Source of the DNA: an uncultured Opitutales bacterium
GTDB lineage: Bacteria; Verrucomicrobiota; Verrucomicrobiia; Opitutales; UBA953
Direction of reading: 5' to 3'
Assembly: GCA_934675585.1 (NCBI GenBank)
Contig: CAKUQY010000013.1
Coordinates: 1 to 52,153, forward strand
Length of the DNA: 52,153 nt
Part shown: positions 24,622 through 33,776 of the stretch, piece after piece
Position numbering within the stretch: the stretch's first letter is position 1
Layout: each line of letters begins with the position of its first letter
Position numbers and translations under genes: made by a program
The notes under the pieces: generated by a model
Databases searched by the model: none
The model's input: the letters and a program-made list of their open reading frames with translations, nothing else
What the model was told of the DNA's origin: nothing

Positions 24622-26310
24622 TTACGCGCAAAATACCAAAATCAATAATTGCGCGGTCAAAACTCGCAAGAACATTGTCAACGGATAAACGGTTGCGTAA
24701 GCCACATTCGGCGCTTCGTTTTGTGCAATGTTATTTGCGTAAGCAAGTGCTGGCGGGTCGGTCGTCGCGCCCGCGACAAGTCCCATAATTGAATAATAAT
24801 TCAACTTAAACACCGCACGCGCGATAATACCGATGAGCAACAACGGAATCGTCGTAATCGCAAAACCGATCAAAACCCACCAATAACCGCCATTGAAAAC
24901 CGCTTCCAAAAAGCCATTGCCTGCGCCAATACCAACACTCGCAAGGAAAAGCAAAATACCAATTTCGCGAATCATCAAATTTGCCGCAATCGGCGTGTAA
25001 GTAATCAGGCGGGAACGATAACCCCAGCAACTAATCAAAATCGCAATGATGAGCGGACCGCCCGCAAGACCCAATTTTAAAGGTTGCGAAAGCCCCGGCA
25101 ACGCAAATGGAATACTACCAAAAATAACACCAATCGCAATGCCCAAAAAGATTGAAACCAAATTCGGATGGTCCAAACGCTTCAATTCATTGCCGAGCAC
25201 TTTTTCAACTTCGTTCACGGCATCTTCTGGCCCCACCACGTTCACACGGTCGCCAAGTTGCAAACGTAATGTCGGCGTAACAATCATCACCACGCCACCG
25301 CGATTAATGCGCGTAATCGCAACACCCATCGAACGATAAGCGTCAAGACGACCAACTGGACGACCATTCATGCTTTCGCGCGTAACAATGATGCGACGAC
25401 GCACAATTTCAGATTTAAGATGTTCCCAATCTTCAATGCCCCAATTGATCACTTTACCAAAAAACGCAGCGATCGTTTCCGCGTCATTTTTTGCCGAAAT
25501 CACAAACAAACGATCACCTTTTGCGAGTGTTGTTTCGCCAGTTGGGATAATTGGCGTTTCTTCGCCGTGGCGATGGCGCGAAATCACAAAACGACGTCCA
25601 AACAAACGCGTAATTTCTGAAATCTTTTTGCCAATGATTGCAGGATTCTCGACCTCAACGGTAAACGCGGTCGAATTATCGCCACTCGTTGGATTCGTCG
25701 CTTTGAGCGATTCTGTTTCTTTTTCAAACGAAATCTTAAAAACTGCACGCACCACAATCAAAGACAAAATAATGCCAACCACACCCAGCGGATAAGCACA
25801 CGCATAGCCCTGACCCAGCGTTCCCGCCAAAGCTTCAGAACCAGGAATATTCAATTCTGCAAACGCCTGTTGCGCCGCGCCCAAACCTGGAGTATTCGTA
25901 ATCGCGCCCGAAAGCACGCCCACCATCGTCGGCATCGGGATTCCCGTCAAATAATGAAATCCAATCGTCAACAAAACAGCCAACAAAACAATCGAAGCCG
26001 CCAAGCCATTCATCAACATGCCACCTTTTTTGAAAGACGCAAAAAAGCCCGGACCAACCTGCAAACCAATCGAATAAACAAACAAAATCAAGCCAAATTC
26101 TTTGACAAAATGCAAAACGTGACTATTGATGGCAAATCCCAATTGCCCCAAAACAATGCCCACAAAAAGCACCAATGTAATTCCGAGCGAAACCCCGAAA
26201 AACTTAATGCGCCCCAACGGAATACCAATCGCGATGACCAGCGCAAAAATCAGCACCGCGTGAGCGACGCCGTCAACGTTATTCATAAATAAATCAGCTA
26301 ACCAATTCAT
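24622..26310 (-). CDS. Putative transporter, AspT/YidE aspartate-alanine exchanger family
   Basis: The 562-residue inner-membrane protein has two blocks of about five to six helices (about 15-190 and 385-560), with two soluble RCK_C (TrkA_C) domains between them (about 205-370). GLQVGPGFF near residue 80 and TNTPGLGAAQQAF mark the first AspT repeat; ATTDPPALAYAN marks the second. The RCK_C domains show VMIVTP-like and RLFVISAKND segments. Family members exchange carboxylates, but the substrate is unknown here. It stands alone on its transcript. Only two uptake-like words occur in 1.7 kb. Confidence 0.87.
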   Translation of the reverse strand: MNWLADLFMNNVDGVAHAVLIFALVIAIGIPLGRIKFFGVSLGITLVLFVGIVLGQLGFAINSHVLHFVKEFGLILFVYSIGLQVGPGFFASFKKGGMLMNGLAASIVLLAVLLTIGFHYLTGIPMPTMVGVLSGAITNTPGLGAAQQAFAELNIPGSEALAGTLGQGYACAYPLGVVGIILSLIVVRAVFKISFEKETESLKATNPTSGDNSTAFTVEVENPAIIGKKISEITRLFGRRFVISRHRHGEETPIIPTGETTLAKGDRLFVISAKNDAETIAAFFGKVINWGIEDWEHLKSEIVRRRIIVTRESMNGRPVGRLDAYRSMGVAITRINRGGVVMIVTPTLRLQLGDRVNVVGPEDAVNEVEKVLGNELKRLDHPNLVSIFLGIAIGVIFGSIPFALPGLSQPLKLGLAGGPLIIAILISCWGYRSRLITYTPIAANLMIREIGILLFLASVGIGAGNGFLEAVFNGGYWWVLIGFAITTIPLLLIGIIARAVFKLNYYSIMGLVAGATTDPPALAYANNIAQNEAPNVAYATVYPLTMFLRVLTAQLLILVFCA

Positions 26311-26427
26311 ATATTTACTATTTTCTATTTGATTTGTTCCTATTATTTTGAACCTTTTTAACCAAAAAGAAAAGCGGATTTTTTTTGAAACTCACAAACG
26401 CAATGTTTTTAACTTCGCCACAAGAGG

Positions 26428-26463
26428 CGCGGGAACGGTTTTTTATTAAAACGCGTTCCCGCG
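26428..26463 (-). terminator. Inverted uptake-like word pair overlapping the hipA 3' end
   Basis: Arms CGCGGGAACG (26428-26437) and CGTTCCCGCG (26454-26463) are perfect complements with a 16-nt A/T loop. The distal arm encodes the last HipA residues (RGNAF) and the loop contains the stop codon. It would act as a terminator or as an mRNA 3'-end stabiliser. Confidence 0.65.
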
Positions 26464-27708
26464 AGTTTTAAAAAACGCGCTTGCCATAAGTTCCTGTGAT
26501 TGGCGTCCAATTTTTAAGCGTTTGGCATAATCTTGCCAGCGCGAGCAAACTTCAAAAATTTTAAGCAAAACAGCATCGGCTACGGGCTTTTCGATATGAA
26601 AAAACGGTGCAACTTCTTTAAGCAAATCAAAATCTTGAGAATTATTATATTCATTAATATTCAAAGAAAGTCCGTTCCCGCGAGGATTAGGGTTCAAATC
26701 GTAAACAGGCGAAAGCCGCCATCCGTCATCCATCAATAAAAATCCATGATTGCGCAAATGGTCGTCTGTGTTTGAGACAGCGATCGAAAACGCGATTCGT
26801 TTCCAAAGTTCAAGCAAGTCTTCATTGGGGCTTGCGCCGTATTTCATAATAAATTCTGCGATTTCAAGATAAGACGCGCCCGCGCTCGCATCGTTGCCAT
26901 CGCTTTTGCACAGCAATGTCATTGCGCTTGCAAAATGAATTCTATTTTTGCCTTGTCGATCAAAGCGTTTTACGAGAAAGGTTGAGCCAAATTTTGAGAA
27001 TTTTTCTAACCGAAATTCGGGAACGGTTAAGCCCGCATCGCGAGCCATCAACATTGTCGCGCATTCCCAAGCAGATGTATCGTTTTCATCATTATGGCTT
27101 GGGAACTTTGCAATCCACAGCGTTTCATCTGGCGCGAGCACCGATGATTTTGGACGAGCACCGCCAAGCGAAGACCCAGTCGCAATTAACATCGAAATCC
27201 ATTTTTCAGAAAGCGCCTCCGCATCATTTTCAAAATGACGGCTCGCCTCCTCTAATTCTCGCAAACGCACCCACGGCGGGACCGCCATTGCTTGCTCATT
27301 ATTTAAAAACACTCCCGATTTTTCTAATTTAAAACGCAATGCCCCCATCCGCGTTTCATCATTCACGCCAAGTAAAAAATCAGATTCAAGCAGCATTTTC
27401 GGCGCACGATTAAATTTTCGAGCTAAAACAAGTTCCCGCCGCTGCATTAACTTTCGTCCCCAACGATCAGGCGCAGAATCTGAAAACAAGCCAAAATTCG
27501 CTTTTTGAGTCCATTGAGGTCCCGCGTAAAACTGCAATTCAGGATCAATTTTTTGTTTAGGATGATTTTTCAACCACGTTTTATCAAATTCAAACGAAAA
27601 CAATTCTTTCCCGCGGATTGTATGCACAAAAAACGTTCCCATAAAGTTTTCCTCTTCGGGAACATCGGGACGCTCAAAATAAACACAAATTCGTTTTTCT
27701 GCGCTCAT
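26446..27708 (-). CDS. hipA: HipA-like serine/threonine kinase toxin
   Basis: The 420-residue protein has the HipA N-domain (about 5-110, with FGLFSDSAPDRWGRKLMQRRE) and the kinase-like C-domain. The GSSLGGARPKSS loop is at 178-189, the ATP-site Lys is probably K201 (WIAKFPS), the catalytic stretch is SNTDDHLRNHG (312-322) and the metal-binding Asp is D337 (PVYDLNP). In known systems HipA phosphorylates glutamyl-tRNA synthetase or related targets and is held in check by HipB. All key residues are present, so it looks active. It overlaps hipB by 4 bases. Confidence 0.92.
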   Translation of the reverse strand: MSAEKRICVYFERPDVPEEENFMGTFFVHTIRGKELFSFEFDKTWLKNHPKQKIDPELQFYAGPQWTQKANFGLFSDSAPDRWGRKLMQRRELVLARKFNRAPKMLLESDFLLGVNDETRMGALRFKLEKSGVFLNNEQAMAVPPWVRLRELEEASRHFENDAEALSEKWISMLIATGSSLGGARPKSSVLAPDETLWIAKFPSHNDENDTSAWECATMLMARDAGLTVPEFRLEKFSKFGSTFLVKRFDRQGKNRIHFASAMTLLCKSDGNDASAGASYLEIAEFIMKYGASPNEDLLELWKRIAFSIAVSNTDDHLRNHGFLLMDDGWRLSPVYDLNPNPRGNGLSLNINEYNNSQDFDLLKEVAPFFHIEKPVADAVLLKIFEVCSRWQDYAKRLKIGRQSQELMASAFFKTRGNAF

Positions 27709-28028
27709 AATTTTGCACTCCGTTTTGAGGCACGGCGGCGCGTACTTAAGCCAAGGTCTTGAAGTTTTCTGCCGAGTTCATCGTCGCTCGCAACTTTTAA
27801 AAGATCCTCCTCGAATCCCAGCGTAAAAAGTACCTGCATATAATTTCCCATCGCGACCGAAGGCGACCCGCGTTCAATTTTATTCAATGTAAGCACGCTA
27901 ATATTTGCCCGCTCTGCCTCTTGAGCCAAAGTAATGTTGCGACGCAAACGCACCAAGCGAATGTTTTCGCCGAGCGTTTTTAAAATACGTTCCGCCTTAG
28001 GTAATAAAATGTTTGTTTTTTGCGACAT
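27705..28028 (-). CDS. hipB: HipB-like antitoxin, XRE-family repressor
   Basis: From the ATG at 28028 this is a 107-residue protein with one helix-turn-helix domain (about 15-75): IRLVRLRRNITLAQEAERANISVLTLNKIERG. HipB binds HipA and represses the operon. Its start is set by a GGAGG Shine-Dalgarno (28037-28033) 4 bp before the ATG, one of the few clear ones in the window. The operator is probably in the A/T palindrome at 28056-28072 upstream. Confidence 0.9.
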   Translation of the reverse strand: MSQKTNILLPKAERILKTLGENIRLVRLRRNITLAQEAERANISVLTLNKIERGSPSVAMGNYMQVLFTLGFEEDLLKVASDDELGRKLQDLGLSTRRRASKRSAKL

Positions 28029-28055
28029 AAAACCTCCACGCTTAATTGATAACAC

Positions 28056-28072
28056 ATATTATAATATATTTT
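28056..28072 (-). promoter_or_regulatory. hipBA promoter region with A/T palindrome
   Basis: A near-symmetric ATATTATAATATAT stretch contains TATAAT on the minus strand (28063-28058), about 29 bp before the hipB ATG. HipB-type repressors bind such inverted repeats at their own promoter, so I infer an operator. The -35 is weak. The rest of 28029-28352 carries short-period repeats and uptake-like words, no gene. Confidence 0.45.
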
Positions 28073-28336
28073 AAAGCACACAAACGCAAATTTTAATATC
28101 GATTAATAAATTCTCGCAGCTCAACTTTTTTAAATCACAAGGAGACTCCTTTTTTATTTCTCACGCAGAACTCTCAGATTTTTGGCGTCCCGTTCCCGCC
28201 ATTTCTACGTTCCCGCGCAACCCCCAAAATAATTCGCGAAATTTTGCGTTTAAATTTGCGCGATTTGTGTTCAAAAAAATTCGCGACGCGTTCCCGCAAC
28301 TCTCTTCAAATCTCGACTATCAACTCTCAATTAGTT

Positions 28337-28342
28337 TATAAT
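28337..28342 (+). promoter_or_regulatory. -10 box of the GT4 gene
   Basis: TATAAT 10 bp before the ATG at 28353, giving a leader of only a few bases. No convincing -35 is seen. Confidence 0.45.
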
Positions 28343-28352
28343 AATTTTTGTA

Positions 28353-29579
28353 ATGAAGAAAACACTGCTCCAAATCAACACCGTTGTCGGCTATGGCTCA
28401 ACGGGAAAAATCGCAGAAGATATTGGCAAAACCGCAATCGCGGCTGGTTGGCGCAGCGTCATCGCCTACGGGCGCACGATGGGACGCAAAAATATTTCCA
28501 GCGCAAGCGAACTCATTCGCATCGGGAACGATTTCGACAATTACGCGCATTGGTTTTTGGACAAATTTCTCGACCTCGAAGGATTCGGCAGCCGCTGGGC
28601 GACAAAAAAATTAATCCGCCAAATCAAAATTATCAAGCCCGACATCATCCAGCTCCACAATCTCCACGACCATTTTCTCAATTTGCCGTTGCTTTTTGAA
28701 TATTTGCGCGACGCGGGAACGCCTGTTTTTTGGACGCAGCACGATTGTTGGATGTTCACGGGAGGTTGTTTTTATTTTATTTCCGAAAAATGCGAACGCT
28801 GGGCAAACGGCGAAAACTGCAAAAATTGTCCGCAAATAAAACGGTTTCAGTGCGATAACCGTTCCCGCAATTTTATTTGGCGCCGCCGAAATATCGTTCC
28901 CGCGAAGAACATTACTTTCGTTCCCGTGAGCGATTGGCTGGCAGATTTAACGCGCCGCTCAATGTTTGGCGGGAACGCCATTCACCGCATTTACAACGGC
29001 ATCGACACGGAATTGTTTAAGCCAATCGAAAAAATCTCAACTCTCAACTCCCAACTCTCAACTCTCAAAATTCTCGGCTGCGCGAATGTTTGGAACGCGC
29101 GCAAAGGGTTGAGCGATTTTATAAAATTGCGGGAACGCTTTTCTGAAAACGATCTGCAAATCACGCTCGTGGGTTTAACCGACGCGCAAATCGCCACGCT
29201 CCCGCAAGGCATTCGCGGCATCAAACGCACGCAAAATATTCACGAACTCATCGCGCTTTACAACGAGGCAGATTTGTTTATCAACCCAACTTACGAAGAT
29301 AATTTTCCGACCGTCAACATCGAAGCGCTCGCCTGCGGAACGCCAATCGCAACTTATCGCAACACCGGCGGGAGCGCCGAAGCCATCACGCCCGAAACTG
29401 GATTTGTCGTTCCCGCGGGCGACATTGACGGACTTTGCCAAGCAATCGCCACCGTGCGTTCCCGCGGCAAATCTGCCTACTCCGCCGCCTGCCGCGAACG
29501 CGCAGTCGAACACTTTAACGCAAAAAACCGCTTTAAAGACTATTTTGAGTTGTATATTACCCCCCCCCCACGCTCGTAG
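28353..29579 (+). CDS. Glycosyltransferase family 4
   Basis: This 408-residue GT-B fold enzyme probably adds a sugar in surface polysaccharide synthesis. The N-terminal domain starts INTVVGYGSTGKIAEDIG and has the GCFYFISEKCERW cysteine-rich segment (about 140-165) seen in related GT4 enzymes. The C-terminal donor domain has the catalytic-region Glu in NPTYEDNFPTVNIEALACGTP. An in-frame short-repeat insert encodes STLNSQLSTL at about residue 229-238. The gene ends inside a run of ten C (29560-29569). One more C, or two fewer, would fuse it to the next GT fragment. A TATAAT box lies 10 bp before the ATG. Confidence 0.88.
   Translation: MKKTLLQINTVVGYGSTGKIAEDIGKTAIAAGWRSVIAYGRTMGRKNISSASELIRIGNDFDNYAHWFLDKFLDLEGFGSRWATKKLIRQIKIIKPDIIQLHNLHDHFLNLPLLFEYLRDAGTPVFWTQHDCWMFTGGCFYFISEKCERWANGENCKNCPQIKRFQCDNRSRNFIWRRRNIVPAKNITFVPVSDWLADLTRRSMFGGNAIHRIYNGIDTELFKPIEKISTLNSQLSTLKILGCANVWNARKGLSDFIKLRERFSENDLQITLVGLTDAQIATLPQGIRGIKRTQNIHELIALYNEADLFINPTYEDNFPTVNIEALACGTPIATYRNTGGSAEAITPETGFVVPAGDIDGLCQAIATVRSRGKSAYSAACRERAVEHFNAKNRFKDYFELYITPPPRS
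29475..29521 (+). repeat. 47-bp direct repeat, copy 1 (in GT4 C-terminus)
   Basis: A perfect 47-bp repeat encodes AYSAACRERAVEHFN near the GT4 C-terminus. It recurs at 30023-30069 in the following fragment, in the equivalent codon phase. Recombination between them would delete 548 bp and swap the last residues. Confidence 0.9.
29560..29569 (+). repeat. Poly-C(10) tract, candidate phase-variation site
   Basis: Ten consecutive C at the GT4/GT-fragment junction. With ten, the frame stops at 29577-29579. With eleven or eight, reading continues through PTLVAEIRKKHKIP into the downstream fragment up to 30163. Slippage in such tracts is a known on/off switch for surface genes. Confidence 0.8.
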
Positions 29580-30163
29580 CAGAAATTCGAAAAAAGCACA
29601 AAATTCCGCCAAATTCATTCGTTGCATTAGCTTGCGCGAGCGTTTGGAGCGAACGAAAGGGATTACATTATTACAACGCGCTCGCGGAATTATTGCCCGA
29701 AAGTATCATTATTGCGTTAATGGGAATTGACGAAAAAGTACGCCCGCAACTTTCTCCTAAAATTATTCCAATCGCACGAACACAAAACATCGCCGAACTT
29801 GCTGAACTTTACGCAAGTGCCGATGTCGTGCTCAATCTTTCCGCAGAGGAAACCTTTGGTATGACTACCGTCGAAGGTCTTGCCGCGGGAACACCTGGAA
29901 TCGTTTTTGATTCGAGCGCTTCCCCAGAATTAATTACTCACGAAACAGGATTTGTCGTTCCCGTGGGCGATCTTGTAGGCGTTCAAAATGCACTGTTTAC
30001 GATTTTGGTAAAAGGAAAATCCGCCTACTCCGCCGCCTGCCGCGAACGCGCAGTCGAACACTTTAACGCCGCCGACCGCTTCCGCGATTATATTGTGCTT
30101 TACGAAAACGCCCTCGCGGGAACGCCGAGAACAGAATTTTCCTATTCTGAACGGAAGCGCTAA
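29568..30163 (+). pseudogene. C-terminal half of a second GT4 glycosyltransferase
   Basis: In the +1 frame relative to the GT4 gene, an open stretch reads TLVAEIRKKHKIPPNSFVAL through VWSERKGLHYYNALAELLP, IIPIARTQNIAELAELYASADVV and NLSAEETFGMTTVEGLAAGTP to the stop at 30163. This is a complete GT-B donor domain without its N-terminal half and without a good start codon. It may be expressed as a fusion after slippage at the C10 tract, act as a recombination donor, or be debris of a deleted gene. Confidence 0.75.
30023..30069 (+). repeat. 47-bp direct repeat, copy 2
   Basis: Identical to 29475-29521 and in the same codon phase of the homologous position in the second GT fragment. The surrounding protein sequence differs, so identity at DNA level points to recent conversion or duplication. 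Confidence 0.9.
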
Positions 30164-30169
30164 AAAATA

Positions 30170-30199
30170 CGTTCCCGCAAATCGAAGTTCACGGGAACG
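30170..30199 (-). terminator. Inverted uptake-like word pair after the PEP-CTERM gene
   Basis: CGTTCCCG (30170-30177) and CGGGAACG (30192-30199) are inverted around a 14-nt loop, between the converging GT fragment and PEP-CTERM gene. On the minus strand the stem is followed by ATTTTTTAG, a usable U-tract. Confidence 0.6.
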
Positions 30200-30226
30200 C
30201 TAAAACAATATGCAAAATCATTTCAA

Positions 30227-31051
30227 TTAACGACGACGGCGACGCGTTCCCGCAAGCACCAACGCCAACGTTCCCGCCAACAAACCAAACATCGCCGGCT
30301 CGGGAGCGACCGCAATTGCGAGGTTTTTAATTGTTGCCGCTCCGCTATTTGTTGGCATTTTAAAACCAATGACATCAATTTTTTCTATTTTATCATTCGT
30401 TTGGGTTTCAAAAGAATAGGTCGTGCCGTCGCCCAACGAAAATGCTCCCGCATAAACATTTTCTGCCGTTTTTTTCAACGAAATTGAAAAATTGTAATCC
30501 GTATTTTGCGTCGGCGATGAAAATTCTGGCGCATAAGCTGCAATTTTTGTTCCGCCAGAATTCGTTGTAAGGAAACCTGATTTTTCATTTGGATTATTAC
30601 GGTTCCAAGCGGTTGAAACAGAACTCATAAAACCCGCCATTGAATTCGTTAATTTACTTACTCCCCACTCTGCATGGTCTTTTGAATTAATTCCATGTGT
30701 AAGACTATTATCTGAAATAATTTGATCAATATTCGCCTGCGTTTCAGTTTTACTATCAAAAATTCCAAAAACAGTATTTGCACCACTATTTCCAGAAATA
30801 GAAGAAAGATTTATCGTTCCCGAAACAGTAATTGTTTGCCCAACTATAAACGTAATTGGATCAATATAACAAAACGTATTCGCATCATAAGAAAGATTGG
30901 TAATCGTCATCGAATCTCCTGTTGCAGAAAATACAGGTGTCGCGCCATTACGAATCGCGTACCAATTATTCGTATCGTAGAGATTCGTTTCCGCGGAGGC
31001 GAAAAGAGTGGAGGCGGACAAGACGATTGCCGCAGCGATAAGAGTTTTCAT
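30227..31051 (-). CDS. PEP-CTERM sorting-domain protein
   Basis: This 274-residue protein has a signal peptide (1-20, ending FASA). Its body is beta-rich and resembles a lectin-like or jelly-roll exported protein. A C-terminal PEP-CTERM anchor follows: PEP near residue 251, a hydrophobic helix and a final RRRRR. PEP-CTERM proteins are processed by exosortase and placed at the surface or in exopolysaccharide. Its neighbours, a GT4 gene and an amylase-like gene, fit a polysaccharide context, though this is only inference. An inverted repeat lies 40 bp upstream. Confidence 0.9.
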   Translation of the reverse strand: MKTLIAAAIVLSASTLFASAETNLYDTNNWYAIRNGATPVFSATGDSMTITNLSYDANTFCYIDPITFIVGQTITVSGTINLSSISGNSGANTVFGIFDSKTETQANIDQIISDNSLTHGINSKDHAEWGVSKLTNSMAGFMSSVSTAWNRNNPNEKSGFLTTNSGGTKIAAYAPEFSSPTQNTDYNFSISLKKTAENVYAGAFSLGDGTTYSFETQTNDKIEKIDVIGFKMPTNSGAATIKNLAIAVAPEPAMFGLLAGTLALVLAGTRRRRR

Positions 31052-31090
31052 AGTTAGAGTTTTGGGGTTGAGTTGTTAGAGGTGCGCAAA

Positions 31091-31107
31091 TTTGACAGCG
31101 TGTCAAA
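31091..31107. promoter_or_regulatory. TTTGACA-N3-TGTCAAA inverted repeat
   Basis: A perfect 7-bp inverted repeat with a 3-bp spacer lies 40 bp upstream of the PEP-CTERM start. The left half contains a -35-like TTGACA. It could be an operator for a dimeric regulator. No owner is known. Confidence 0.45.
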
Positions 31108-31228
31108 GATTTTTGCGCTTTTATTGTAAAAATCGCAAAAATTTTCGTCAAGCAAAAAATTACATTTTTTTCAAATTTCCACAAAATCCGGCTCTCATTC
31201 ATAATTTACTGTGTAAAAAATTATCAAA

Positions 31229-31257
31229 TTGTCAAGCGTCGCGCGAGATTATATAAT
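31229..31257 (+). promoter_or_regulatory. Sigma70-type promoter of the GH13 gene
   Basis: TTGTCA (31229-31234), exactly 17 bp, then TATAAT (31252-31257). The expected start site (about 31264) is only about 2 bp before the ATG at 31266, so the mRNA may be leaderless unless the ATG at 31305 is used. Confidence 0.75.
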
Positions 31258-31265
31258 TGTGCTGT

Positions 31266-33758
31266 ATGCCAACTCTTCACTCTACGCTGATTAATAAAAC
31301 AAAAATGATTTCAGCTCTTTGGCTCTCGAACAATACGGGAGCAGTTTTACTCGACCATGACTGGACGGACATTTGGAAAATGCCACCGCTGAAACTGAGC
31401 AATGGCAATCCCATTCGCGAAATCGTTCGCTTACAACCGCGTTTAGCGGGAGGGCTTTTTGGCTATTATATTCAAGGTCGCAACGTTGTTTTTGTGCTTT
31501 ATCGCGATCTTTATCGTAGCTATTATCTTTCGACGATGACAGAGATTTATGTTGCCGGCGAATTTAACAATTGGAATCCATTTGGCAATAGCGCTTGGCG
31601 CTTACATCCTATTGTGTCGGGAGTGATTAGCGTTTGGGAAGCGCGCGTTCCCGCAAAATTAATTTTTGCCAACGGTCGAAAAAAGCCAATGTTCAAATTT
31701 GTCACAGGTAGCAAGAATTGGTTGAATCCACCGACGCTTTATACAACAATTCGCGACAAAGCTGGGAACTACAATCTTTTTATCGATCCCGCGCGCACGG
31801 GGCTAAACGCGTTTCGTTTTATTTGTGAAAAACCAAACACACGCAACAATCCTAATATTCGTTTAATTTGGGACAACGCGAATAACCATCACGAAACGCT
31901 CATTCAACACACACAAATCAATTCGCGCGTTTATTCGTTGCTGGAAATGGGAGCGCAAATTGCGCCCAACAAACGCTCAACTATGTTTCGCATTTTTGCA
32001 TTACGCGCAAATAAAGTAATTGTCGAATTTTGGCGCAACGGCGAAGCACGACAAAAAGTCGAATTGATTCCCGTCGAAAATGGCGTTTGGGAAACAACGG
32101 TTCCTAAAAATCTCGATCATTATTTTTATTGTTATCGCATCGATGGCGAAAATATCGACAACACAACATTTTTTAATCCCAACTTTGAAATTCTCGACCC
32201 CTACGCGCGCGCGACCGTTGGCCCCAAAGGACCTGGCATTATTATCGACGAAGATAAATGGTTGCCGCCTGTGAAAAAAACTTTTCACGTGCCACACCTC
32301 GCCGACATGGTGATTTGCGAAGCGCATGTGCGCGATTTGATTGCACGCGTTCCCGAATTTGCCGGCAAAAAAGATTTGGGCTTTAAAGAATTAGCTCAAT
32401 GGGTGCGCGGGAACAATAATTATCTCAAACGCCTCGGCATCAACGCCATCGAGCTCCAGCCGATTCAACAATTCGATGCCGTCACGCGCGAAGAATATCA
32501 CTGGGGCTACATGACAAACAATTATTTTTCGCCCGCTTCAAACTATGGCAGCAATCCCGCCGCGGGAACGCAACTGCACGAATTTCGCGACCTCGTTGAC
32601 GCGTTTCACCAAGCGGGAATCGCGGTGATTATGGATGTCGTTTACAATCACGTTGGCGAGCCCAACCACCTGCTCCACATCGACAAAGACTATTATTTTC
32701 ACCTCAACCGCAACAACAAAACTAACAAATTTAATTTAACAAATTGGAGCGGTTGCGGGAACGATCTCGACACCGACAACCCAATGACCTGTCGCCTTGT
32801 TTGCGAAAGTTTGCTTTGGTTTATCGAACGCTATGGCGTTGACGGTTTTCGTTTTGACCTCGCCGAGCTCGTTGGCGTTCCCGCGCTAAAAACAATTGAA
32901 TCTAAAATTCGCGAAAAACATCCTAACACGATTCTTATTGCTGAGCCGTGGAGTTTTCGCGGGCACATCGCCTACGGTTTAAAAAGTACAACATATTCGT
33001 CGTGGAATGATGGTTTTCGTGATTACTGCGTCAAATACGTGCGCAACCAAGTCAATCTCGATGGTTTTCGCTATTTCTTGGCGGGATCGACCAGCTTTTT
33101 AACGCGCTGGCCAACACAAACAATTAATTACAGCGAATCGCACGACGATTCTTGCTGGCTCGATAAAATTACCGAATGCGCTTACGCCAACGCCGAAAAC
33201 CCAACCTACAACGACGCACGCCGCACGCGCATTATGTTTGCATTTTTGCTCTCGTCGCTCGGCGTTCCCATGCTTTCGCAAGGACAAGACTTTTTGCGCA
33301 CTAAACACGGTAAAAATAATACTTATCTCGACGGCGAAGAAAATGCCCTCAATTATCAACGCGAAAATGTTCACGCCAATTACGCCAAATATGTGCGCCG
33401 TTGGATTGCGTTTAGATTGTCGCCCAAAGGCCGCCTTTTCCGTCAACGCAAGCGGGTCAGCGATACATTTTTTAGATTTTTCCCTGACCAAACCAACACC
33501 GCAGTCATCGCTGTTTTCAACAACGATAATTCGCAAGGTCTCTTAAAATATTTGTTAATGCTCAACCCGCGCACCGTTCCCGCAACAGTGCAAGCACAAG
33601 CCCTTTCAATGCGCGGGTTCAAACAAATCGCCAACAGCGAAACATTTGACGCTTCAACCGCAGGACAAGTTCCCGCCGAGCCAGGATTCGAACGCAAAAA
33701 CGGCATCTTCACGCTCCCGCCACTTTCTGTTTCGTTTTGGATCAAAGAAAATTATTAA
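31266..33758 (+). CDS. GH13 glycoside hydrolase (pullulanase/debranching type)
   Basis: The 830-residue protein has two N-terminal E-set/CBM48-like regions: about 75-160, with IYVAGEFNNWNPFG, and about 225-330. A GH13 barrel follows. The catalytic residues are nucleophile D531 (GFRFDLAEL), acid/base E560 (LIAEPWSF) and D627 (SESHDD). MDVVYNHVG and NYFSPASNYG are region I and the region typical of pullulanase-like enzymes. It has no signal peptide, so it probably trims or debranches glycogen in the cytosol. Debranching fits better than branching, but I cannot settle it. The start is the ATG at 31266 or 31305; the first leaves almost no leader. Confidence 0.88.
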   Translation: MPTLHSTLINKTKMISALWLSNNTGAVLLDHDWTDIWKMPPLKLSNGNPIREIVRLQPRLAGGLFGYYIQGRNVVFVLYRDLYRSYYLSTMTEIYVAGEFNNWNPFGNSAWRLHPIVSGVISVWEARVPAKLIFANGRKKPMFKFVTGSKNWLNPPTLYTTIRDKAGNYNLFIDPARTGLNAFRFICEKPNTRNNPNIRLIWDNANNHHETLIQHTQINSRVYSLLEMGAQIAPNKRSTMFRIFALRANKVIVEFWRNGEARQKVELIPVENGVWETTVPKNLDHYFYCYRIDGENIDNTTFFNPNFEILDPYARATVGPKGPGIIIDEDKWLPPVKKTFHVPHLADMVICEAHVRDLIARVPEFAGKKDLGFKELAQWVRGNNNYLKRLGINAIELQPIQQFDAVTREEYHWGYMTNNYFSPASNYGSNPAAGTQLHEFRDLVDAFHQAGIAVIMDVVYNHVGEPNHLLHIDKDYYFHLNRNNKTNKFNLTNWSGCGNDLDTDNPMTCRLVCESLLWFIERYGVDGFRFDLAELVGVPALKTIESKIREKHPNTILIAEPWSFRGHIAYGLKSTTYSSWNDGFRDYCVKYVRNQVNLDGFRYFLAGSTSFLTRWPTQTINYSESHDDSCWLDKITECAYANAENPTYNDARRTRIMFAFLLSSLGVPMLSQGQDFLRTKHGKNNTYLDGEENALNYQRENVHANYAKYVRRWIAFRLSPKGRLFRQRKRVSDTFFRFFPDQTNTAVIAVFNNDNSQGLLKYLLMLNPRTVPATVQAQALSMRGFKQIANSETFDASTAGQVPAEPGFERKNGIFTLPPLSVSFWIKENY

Positions 33759-33776
33759 CGCGGGAACGCTGATTTT

